A stretch of 11,282 bases of DNA from Timburyella sp030842085 (GTDB lineage: Bacteria > Bacillota > Clostridia > Oscillospirales > Acutalibacteraceae), in assembly GCA_030842085.1 (NCBI GenBank), contig JAUUSE010000058.1, positions 1 through 11,282 on the forward strand, in the 5' to 3' direction. The notes under the pieces were generated by a model, which was not told the origin of the DNA, made no database searches, and saw only the letters and a program-made list of their open reading frames with translations. Both the position numbers and the translations under genes were made by a program. Positions 6,561-11,282 of this stretch are shown piece after piece. How positions within the stretch are numbered: position 1 is the stretch's first letter; each line of letters opens with the position of its first letter.

Positions 6561-7457
6561 TCAAACCATTTTTGATATTTCTATAAGCTTATTTAAACAG
6601 CGGCTTAGGCCAGATTTGCTTGTTCCGCATAAATTACACAGCTCATTAAGCGACATATCAGGATGATTCATTCTTAATTTTGCCACAGTCTTAAGAGACT
6701 CAGGCAAGATGTCAAGTTGGCCTTTATCATTAAGACGTTTTATAGCATGTATTTGTCTTGCTGCGGCATCGGCAGTCTTTGAAATGTTCGCCGTTTCACA
6801 ATTAGTAAGCCTGTTTGCCTTGTTACGTATATCTTTATATATTTTAACATTCATTATTTGCAGTGTGGAGTTCTGAGCACCCATCATAGTGAGCAAGTCT
6901 TCTATTTGCTCGCTTTCATTTATATATACCGCATATCCGTTTCCGCGTGCTGCAATATTCGCGTTAATATCTACCTCAAATAATACCCTGACCATGTCGG
7001 AAGCAAGATTTTTATGCTGTATGCTAAACTCAAGCCGATAATTTTTTTGCGGGTCTGATATACTTCCGCAAACTAAAAACGCCCCTCGGAGAAACGCTGC
7101 GTAACAGCACTCATTCTCAAAATTTGCGTAGTTAATTCTTGTGCTTACATCGTTTAATTTATGAGAAAATCGCTCTAAAACCAGAGCTTTGTCTTTAGCG
7201 TTTTCAATGATGCATAAATACAGTCCGCCATTTTGTGACTGAGGCGGATAAAGAGCACATTGTATACTGCATATACTTTTTATGGAATCACAGTATTTTT
7301 CAGCAATTTCACCGCTTTCAGTGTATAGAGACATTGCCATACCCGAAAAGGCAGAAGCACAGATAAGCATGCCGTAGCATTCGGCAAATTGGCAGCAATT
7401 TTTTTTCGGTACCGACATAAGCTCTTTTTTTACACTATGTGAAAAATACTCTTTCAT
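6561..7457 (-). CDS. whiA: WhiA-type DNA-binding regulator
   Basis: WhiA is a conserved Gram-positive protein tied to sporulation-septation in Streptomyces and to division and chromosome segregation in Bacillus. The 298 residues are slightly short for the family (about 300-325). The N-terminal part (about 1-95) and the middle part (about 110-200, with CYAAFLRGAFLVCGS) fit the degenerate LAGLIDADG homing-endonuclease-like fold. The C-terminal half carries NRLTNCETANISKTADAA, the QIHAIKRL segment and a helix-turn-helix (LPESLKTVAKLR through GTSKSGLSRCLNKL). The protein is cysteine-rich, with several in the first 90 residues. The ATG at 7457 follows AAAGGA by nine bases. The gene lies directly after murB here, whereas Firmicutes normally have rapZ and yvcK in between. 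A terminator follows. Confidence 0.95.
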   Translation of the reverse strand: MKEYFSHSVKKELMSVPKKNCCQFAECYGMLICASAFSGMAMSLYTESGEIAEKYCDSIKSICSIQCALYPPQSQNGGLYLCIIENAKDKALVLERFSHKLNDVSTRINYANFENECCYAAFLRGAFLVCGSISDPQKNYRLEFSIQHKNLASDMVRVLFEVDINANIAARGNGYAVYINESEQIEDLLTMMGAQNSTLQIMNVKIYKDIRNKANRLTNCETANISKTADAAARQIHAIKRLNDKGQLDILPESLKTVAKLRMNHPDMSLNELCNLCGTSKSGLSRCLNKLIEISKMV

Positions 7458-7574
7458 GCTTTTATGTCCTTTATATCATTAGAGATTAATATATTAAGCA
7501 GATAATTCCGAATTAACTGCAATTACTTGTCCGCAAATTATGTCCACGGCAATAATCATGCTAGAAAATTCCAT

Positions 7575-7605
7575 GGCGTACATTCGTATGAATGACGCTT
7601 ACGCC
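7575..7605 (-). repeat. Hairpin across the murB stop codon
   Basis: On the minus strand GGCGTA and CATTC pair with GAATG and TACGCC around an ATAC loop. This gives 11 base pairs interrupted by a 5-nt bulge on one side. The murB TAA lies inside it. GGAATTTTCT follows rather than a clean U-run, so termination would be weak; a 3'-end protective structure is equally possible. Confidence 0.4.
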
Positions 7606-8525
7606 GAAGTACGGCCGACAATTTTAATTTCGCATTCAAGCATAATTCCGGTTGACTTATAAACTGTATTTTTTATTTTTGAAATCAGACGCAGCACGTC
7701 GTCACAAGAGGCACCGCCAGCATTGACAATAAAACCCGCATGCTTATCACTCACCTGTGCGCCGCCAATAGCTGTGCCCTTGAGTCCGCAGCTCTCTATA
7801 AGTGAACCTGTAAAATTTCCCTCAGGACGCTTAAATGTACTGCCGGCACTTGGCATATAATAAGGTTGCTTTGAGAGCCTTTTCTGCATAAGCTCTTCCA
7901 TTTTTGCTGTTATATCTACTTTGTTGCCGGGTTTTAGCGCTACCGTCGCAGATAATATTATAAGCCCACTGTCGGTATAGGCGCTTTTTCTATAACCCAT
8001 TTTAAGTTCTTGTTTAGTATATTCTCCAGTGTGTCCGCTCACTGATATATGGCGACAGGAGATTAATATATCTTTCATTTCGCTGCCGTAGCAGCCGGCA
8101 TTCATATATACGGCGCCGCCAACGCTTCCCGGTATTCCCCACGCAAACTCGAGCCCTGTAAGCGAATGCTCGGCAGCTGCCTTGCTCAGTGACATTATTT
8201 TTACTCCGGCGCCGGCCGTCATTTTTCCGTTTTCAGATACAGAAATGCCTTTCAGTCCCTGAGTTGATATAACTGCCCCTTCAATGCCTAAATCAGACAC
8301 CAGCATGTTTGTACCGCTGCCAACCACCGTTATAGGTATTTGAAGCTCTTTGCATATATTCAGCGCTTTAATGAGCGAATCTTCTGAGTCTGGCATTATA
8401 AAAATATCTGCCGGACCTCCTATGTGAAAGCTGGTATGATTGCACATAGGCTCATTTTCTTTAAAATCGCAGCCTATAGCTGCAAGCTGTAATTTTAGCT
8501 CGCTGTATTTATCGCTTTGTTCCAT
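7599..8525 (-). CDS. murB: UDP-N-acetylenolpyruvoylglucosamine reductase MurB
   Basis: MurB reduces UDP-GlcNAc-enolpyruvate to UDP-MurNAc with NADPH and FAD, the second committed step of peptidoglycan precursor synthesis in the cytoplasm. The 308 residues match the type II form of Gram-positives. FAD-binding features are VVGSGTNMLV (67-76) and GIPGSVGGAVYMNAGCYG (130-147). GYRKSAY (177-183) holds the conserved arginine. SAGSTFKRP (226-234) contains Ser229, the proton donor, and the C-terminal MLECEI (295-300) provides the catalytic glutamate, probably Glu299. The ATG at 8525 follows AGGAG at about seven bases. A possible extended -10 promoter lies about 50 bp upstream. The 261-bp gap to the upstream kinase argues for at least partly independent expression. 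Confidence 0.97.
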   Translation of the reverse strand: MEQSDKYSELKLQLAAIGCDFKENEPMCNHTSFHIGGPADIFIMPDSEDSLIKALNICKELQIPITVVGSGTNMLVSDLGIEGAVISTQGLKGISVSENGKMTAGAGVKIMSLSKAAAEHSLTGLEFAWGIPGSVGGAVYMNAGCYGSEMKDILISCRHISVSGHTGEYTKQELKMGYRKSAYTDSGLIILSATVALKPGNKVDITAKMEELMQKRLSKQPYYMPSAGSTFKRPEGNFTGSLIESCGLKGTAIGGAQVSDKHAGFIVNAGGASCDDVLRLISKIKNTVYKSTGIMLECEIKIVGRTSA

Positions 8526-8576
8526 TAATCGCTCCTATATCATTTTGCATGTTAATCATTTGAAAGATTTTCATCC

Positions 8577-8585
8577 ATTATAGCA
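8577..8585 (-). promoter_or_regulatory. Possible extended -10 promoter of murB
   Basis: TGCTATAAT on the minus strand gives a perfect -10 with TGn extension, about 50 bp before the murB ATG. The -35 region is AT-rich without a recognisable TTGACA. The surroundings are so AT-rich that chance is a real possibility. Confidence 0.5.
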
Positions 8586-8642
8586 TTATAAATTCTATTA
8601 ATAATATTTACATTTATATAAATTTATACCATGAATAGAAGA

Positions 8643-8685
8643 TTTATTCTGCAAATCAGAATTGATAGAATGTTTACAGAATAAA
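8643..8685 (-). repeat. Inverted repeat in the ROK kinase-murB spacer
   Basis: TTTATTCTG-CAAA (8643-8655) and TTTA-CAGAATAAA (8673-8685) pair over 13 positions. The single exception is a G-U pair in minus-strand RNA and a C/A mismatch on the plus strand, consistent with a structure kept in the minus transcript. A shorter alternative, ATTCTG/CAGAAT around a 5-nt loop, competes with it. No U-run follows. The rest of this 261-bp gap (8526-8786) is AT-rich and has no gene. Confidence 0.5.
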
Positions 8686-8786
8686 ATTAGATAGCGGCAA
8701 AATCCCTTAAAATATCATTGTTGCTTTTACCCAAATATTGAAAAATATTATAATACAAAACAATAGCTTTGATATATTATTAAAGG

Positions 8787-9749
8787 CTAATTTTTACCAT
8801 ATAATCTGTAAAGCTCAGCGGCGCCTATAATTCCAGCGTCGTTGCCAAGCTCCGCTATCTTAAGTTTTGTCTGCTTTTGGGCATACATACTGTAACGCTC
8901 CGCCCTTACCTGAGCATGTATCGGTTTTAGTATGGTGTCTCCCTCTTTTGATATTCCTCCGCCTATACATACAACTTCAGGTTGGAATATATTTATAACG
9001 TTAACTATTCCGCAGCCGACATAGCGCAGATATTTGCGCACGACCTCTTTTCCAGCCTCATCGTTTATGCGCATGGCGTCAAAAGCCGTTTTGCCGTTTA
9101 CATTTGTGATGTTTCCCTCAACTATGTCCCACATGGCGGATTCCGGATTGCGGCTCATTGCTTCCTTAGTCTGTCTTATAAGGGCAGTGGCGGAAGCATA
9201 CGCTTCCCAGCAGCCGTAACGGCCGCAGTTACACGGCTCGCCGTCTATATTTATTACCATATGTCCAAGCTCAGCGCCGTCGTAGTTATGACCGCTGTAG
9301 ATTTTACCGTTAATTATAATTCCGCTGCCAACGCCGGTTCCTAAAGTAATGACAATAAAATCTGTCTTGCCGCGTCCAGCGCCGGCCAAAAACTCGCCAT
9401 ATGCCGCGGCGTTGGCGTCGTTTTCTATGTACACTTCTTTTTTAAGACGCTTGCTTAATTCATCTTTTATTGGGTACATATGGAAATTGAGATTATTTGT
9501 TCCCTCTAAAATACCGCTTTCAACATTAACAGCGCCTGGGCAGCCAATACCAACTGACTGTATTTCTGACTCGTCAAGGCCGGATGCCGAAATCGATTCA
9601 TAATACAGTTCCGCCATATCCGCTACTATTTCATAGTCCTGACGCATGCCTAATGTAGGACGAGATGTTTTACCTATTATTTTATAATCATCATCAACTA
9701 CGCCTGCGGCCATTTTTGTTCCGCCTAAATCAATTCCTATATTATACAT
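8787..9749 (-). CDS. ROK-family sugar kinase, probably glucokinase
   Basis: This protein very likely phosphorylates glucose, or a related hexose, with ATP in the cytoplasm. Its 320 residues show the ROK layout: an N-terminal phosphate-binding loop GIDLGGTKMAAG (5-16); VGIGCPGAV (66-74); the catalytic-aspartate segment IENDANAAAYGE (108-119) with Asp111 as the probable base; LGTGVGSGIIING (136-148); ELGH (160-163), whose histidine with Cys173, Cys175 and Cys180 of CNCGRYGC forms the ROK zinc site; and CIGGGIS (261-267). There is no N-terminal helix-turn-helix, so it is an enzyme and not a NagC/XylR-type repressor. Glucokinase is most likely from the family and from hprK next door, but substrate cannot be fixed from sequence. 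Start ATG 9749 has AAAGG eight bases upstream. Confidence 0.92.
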   Translation of the reverse strand: MYNIGIDLGGTKMAAGVVDDDYKIIGKTSRPTLGMRQDYEIVADMAELYYESISASGLDESEIQSVGIGCPGAVNVESGILEGTNNLNFHMYPIKDELSKRLKKEVYIENDANAAAYGEFLAGAGRGKTDFIVITLGTGVGSGIIINGKIYSGHNYDGAELGHMVINIDGEPCNCGRYGCWEAYASATALIRQTKEAMSRNPESAMWDIVEGNITNVNGKTAFDAMRINDEAGKEVVRKYLRYVGCGIVNVINIFQPEVVCIGGGISKEGDTILKPIHAQVRAERYSMYAQKQTKLKIAELGNDAGIIGAAELYRLYGKN

Positions 9750-9763
9750 ATTCTCCGCCTTTC

Positions 9764-9803
9764 GAGATTAGCAAGCTGATAATATTTATATCTCCGGCTT
9801 GCT
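9764..9803 (-). promoter_or_regulatory. Hairpin in the ROK kinase leader with a competing fold
   Basis: AGCAAGC (9770-9776) and GCTTGCT (9797-9803) form a perfect 7-bp stem, extended inside by GATA/TATC. A second pairing, GAGAT (9764-9768) with ATCTC (9790-9794), excludes the first and ends two bases before the ribosome site AAAGG (9758-9762). This could be a translation-level switch or just two chance folds. It matches no riboswitch class I recognise. Confidence 0.4.
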
Positions 9804-9854
9804 TTATTAATGTATATTTTTGCATGCTTTATAATAAATTTATCGTCTGAACTT

Positions 9855-9863
9855 ATAATAGCA
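9855..9863 (-). promoter_or_regulatory. Weak extended -10 after hprK
   Basis: TGCTATTAT on the minus strand lies at the 3' end of hprK, about 105 bp before the ROK start. It resembles the TGCTATAAT of the thiC, dnaE and murB sites with one change. No -35 is visible. This is a candidate internal promoter only. Confidence 0.25.
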
Positions 9864-9866
9864 TTA

Positions 9867-10838
9867 TTATTCATAAGCAGAAAATTCATCTACAGGCTGG
9901 TTTTCTTCTTCGGTTTCGGAGTACATGCCAAGCCCTTTGAGCAATTCTTTTGCCGCGTTAAAGCCCATCTTTTTCTGACGATTATTCATAGCCGCCACTT
10001 CGATTATAATTGCAAGGTTGCGGCCCGGCTTAACGGGTATCGTTATTGACGGTATATGATTTCCCAATATTTCTGTTGTTTCGCTCTCTATTCCCATTCT
10101 ATCATATATTTTATTAGGGTCCCACTGCTCAAGATTTATTATTAAATCTATTTTTTCTGTAAGCTTTACCGAGCCCATGCCAAAAATCCTTCTGGCGTTT
10201 ATTATACCTATGCCGCGTAATTCAATAAAATGCCGAATTTTATCCGGCGCCGAGCCAACAAGCGTTTTTGAGGATACCTTTCTTATTTCCACTGCATCAT
10301 CCGCAACAAGCCTATGGCCGCGTTTAATCAGCTCTATTGCCGTTTCACTCTTACCGACTCCGCTCTCGCCAAGCAAAAGTATACCCTCGCCGTAAACTTC
10401 TACGAAAACGCCATGACGGGTCACCCTTGGTGCTAACTGTACATTAAGAAAAGATATGAGGTCAGACATAAACGCTGACGTCTCATCATTTGTACGAAGC
10501 AGCGGCACACCGTATTTTCTTACGGCGTCGCTCAGCTCGCTTTCCGGCTCAATGCCTCTTGATATAATAACCGCCGGAGGACCTGGTTGAAGCAGCTTGC
10601 ATATCCTGTCAGACCTCTCATCGCTGTCAAAATGAGATATATATGAGGTTTCAGACCGTCCGAGTATTTGAATGCGATTTTTGTTATAATGCTCAAAAAA
10701 TCCTCCAAGCTCAAGTCCTGGCCGATTTACAGCTGATGATGATATGTAAATCTCAGAGCTGTCCTTTGGAAGATAAAGCGCTTCAAGATTAAAGCTGTCT
10801 ATAATTCGCTTTAGCGATACAGTAAATGTTCCTTTCAA
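9867..10838 (-). CDS. hprK: HPr kinase/phosphorylase HprK
   Basis: HprK phosphorylates Ser46 of the phosphotransferase carrier HPr and removes the phosphate again, feeding carbon catabolite control through CcpA. The 323 residues hold the N-terminal domain (about 1-130), RHGVFVEVYGEG (141-152) with the conserved histidine, the P-loop GESGVGKS (157-164), VADDAVE (178-184) with the catalytic aspartates, and the HprK signature LRGIGIINARRIFG (207-220). The C-terminal GFNAAKELLKGL (292-303) is also typical. The start is TTG at 10838: no in-frame ATG precedes the conserved VSLKRIIDSFN segment, and GGTGAT is well placed upstream. It heads the hprK-ROK-murB cluster, with a likely promoter about 210 bp upstream. 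Confidence 0.97.
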   Translation of the reverse strand: MKGTFTVSLKRIIDSFNLEALYLPKDSSEIYISSSAVNRPGLELGGFFEHYNKNRIQILGRSETSYISHFDSDERSDRICKLLQPGPPAVIISRGIEPESELSDAVRKYGVPLLRTNDETSAFMSDLISFLNVQLAPRVTRHGVFVEVYGEGILLLGESGVGKSETAIELIKRGHRLVADDAVEIRKVSSKTLVGSAPDKIRHFIELRGIGIINARRIFGMGSVKLTEKIDLIINLEQWDPNKIYDRMGIESETTEILGNHIPSITIPVKPGRNLAIIIEVAAMNNRQKKMGFNAAKELLKGLGMYSETEEENQPVDEFSAYE

Positions 10839-11047
10839 AGCTTATCACCCATTCCGCCGTTCGGCTTTTTATTTCTAATTATAATATAAAATTCCAGTTA
10901 ATATTATATATCATACTTTACAATTAATAAAGTAAAAAAATGCACATAATACTTGCTTGATTTTATAATTCTCATGTAAAATGTTCTTGAAATAAATAAG
11001 ATTAATTTTGTTTTATAAGTCAAATAAGCAGTGGCCAAAACATATCG
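10839..11047 (-). other. Long AT-rich hprK leader, no supported gene
   Basis: About 200 nt separate the predicted transcription start near 11041 from the hprK TTG. The stretch is AT-rich. It contains a perfect 7-bp inverted repeat TACTTTA/TAAAGTA (10914-10934) and a weak second promoter-like TGATATATA near 10905-10913. One 61-codon frame (10904-11089, TTG start) overlaps the promoter, has no ribosome site and looks spurious. I recognise no riboswitch or T-box. Confidence 0.45.
10844..10850 (-). promoter_or_regulatory. Ribosome binding site for the hprK TTG start
   Basis: GGGTGAT on the minus strand matches the GGTGAT part of the anti-Shine-Dalgarno complement and ends five bases before TTG. 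It decides the start, as no in-frame ATG is nearby. The ATG inside this region (10850-10852) opens only five codons in another frame, and its TGA overlaps the TTG. Confidence 0.75.
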
Positions 11048-11075
11048 ATTATAGCCTACGATGACTATTTGGCAA
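11048..11075 (-). promoter_or_regulatory. Sigma-A promoter, probably for hprK
   Basis: TTGCCA (11070-11075) and a perfect TATAAT (11048-11053) are separated by 16 bp on the minus strand. The site begins 22 bp after the terminator of the upstream gene, a natural place for a new transcription unit. It leaves a leader of about 200 nt before hprK. Confidence 0.75.
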
Positions 11076-11096
11076 GGATTTTTATTCAATTTTAGT

Positions 11097-11133
11097 AAAA
11101 AACGGTCCGCACAAATAATACGGACCGTTTTTT
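11097..11133 (-). terminator. Strong intrinsic terminator of the upstream gene
   Basis: AAAAAACGGTCCG and CGGACCGTTTTTT form a 13-bp perfect stem with an 11-nt loop, followed by a U-run on the minus strand. It lies 17 nt after the stop codon of the gene at 11151. The mirrored A-run means it could also work on the plus strand, but no plus-strand gene is present. Confidence 0.95.
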
Positions 11134-11150
11134 AGGTTTATATAAATTTA

Positions 11151-11282
11151 CTACCGGCGCTTAGGCCATGCTTCAATTATCTTTTCATATCTTTCATAGG
11201 CTTTTCCGACAGCGTCGTTCCACGAAAGATAAACATGATTAAGTGCATTATTTCCAATCTCGGTTAACTTTTCTGCTTTAAC
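11151..11282 (-). CDS. C-terminal end of an unidentified protein, possibly a glycosyltransferase
   Basis: Only the last 43 residues and the TAG stop are inside the window; the frame is open to the edge. The piece begins VKAEKLTEIGNNALNHVYLS and continues to a charged end, ...EAWPKRR. The pattern of a helix with NA, then YLSWND, then AYERYEKIIE recalls the C-terminal helix of GT4-type glycosyltransferases from Clostridia. That is a resemblance from memory and not a domain match. A strong terminator follows 17 nt later, so the real gene end is well supported even though the function is not. Confidence 0.6.
   Translation of the reverse strand, partial: VKAEKLTEIGNNALNHVYLSWNDAVGKAYERYEKIIEAWPKRR

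Noticed and set aside
7494..7574. 26-codon frame starting MEF, considered as a RapZ remnant
   Set aside because: Only the first three residues resemble RapZ; there is no P-loop and no ribosome site.
8727..8755. Plus-strand TTACCC/TATAAT promoter-like pair in the ROK-murB spacer
   Set aside because: The region is so AT-rich that such matches are expected by chance, and it would drive antisense RNA into the ROK gene with no other support.
10854..10872. Plus-strand terminator-like GCCGTTCGGC followed by TTTTTATTT
   Set aside because: At most three stable pairs can form with a real loop, and no plus-strand gene ends here.
10904..11089. 61-codon frame upstream of hprK
   Set aside because: It starts at TTG without a ribosome site and overlaps the predicted promoter.
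1..11282. CRISPR array, tRNA, rRNA, insertion sequence or phage genes
   Set aside because: No regularly spaced repeats, cloverleaf, ribosomal RNA motif, transposase motif or phage-like protein was seen on either strand.

Overview
All genes in this window lie on the minus strand. They look like a low-GC Gram-positive chromosome, most likely from the class Clostridia. The evidence is the cluster hprK, ROK sugar kinase, murB, whiA and dnaE, strong AAAGGAG-type ribosome sites, sigma-A promoters, AT-rich spacers, intrinsic terminators and a TPP riboswitch. I cannot name a genus from sequence alone.

In transcription order (high to low coordinates): the window opens with the last 43 codons of an upstream gene (11282-11151), possibly a glycosyltransferase, closed by a strong hairpin terminator (11097-11133). 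A promoter just past it (11048-11075) probably starts the hprK transcript after a leader of about 200 nt. The genes that follow are hprK (HPr kinase/phosphorylase), a ROK-family glucokinase-like gene, murB (peptidoglycan precursor synthesis), whiA (division-linked DNA-binding protein) and dnaE (DNA polymerase III alpha). Spacers of 117-261 bp separate these five genes. Several spacers carry their own promoters or inverted repeats, so the cluster is probably not one uninterrupted operon. The rapZ and yvcK genes that usually sit between murB and whiA in Firmicutes are absent here.

The second block is thiamine synthesis. A consensus promoter (2713-2740) drives a leader with a TPP riboswitch (2531-2614) and an intrinsic terminator (2452-2486), then thiC, a 368-bp spacer rich in inverted repeats, and thiM, which runs off the low-coordinate edge. 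ThiC makes the pyrimidine half (HMP-P) and ThiM salvages the thiazole half. The layout implies that TPP shuts off the block by premature termination.

The genes are housekeeping genes. I saw no CRISPR array, transposase, phage gene, tRNA or rRNA, and no convincing new multi-gene system. The items most worth a second look are non-coding: a perfect 12-bp inverted repeat abutting the dnaE promoter, stable inverted repeats in the thiC-thiM and ROK-murB spacers, a possible two-state leader before the ROK kinase, and the missing rapZ-yvcK pair.
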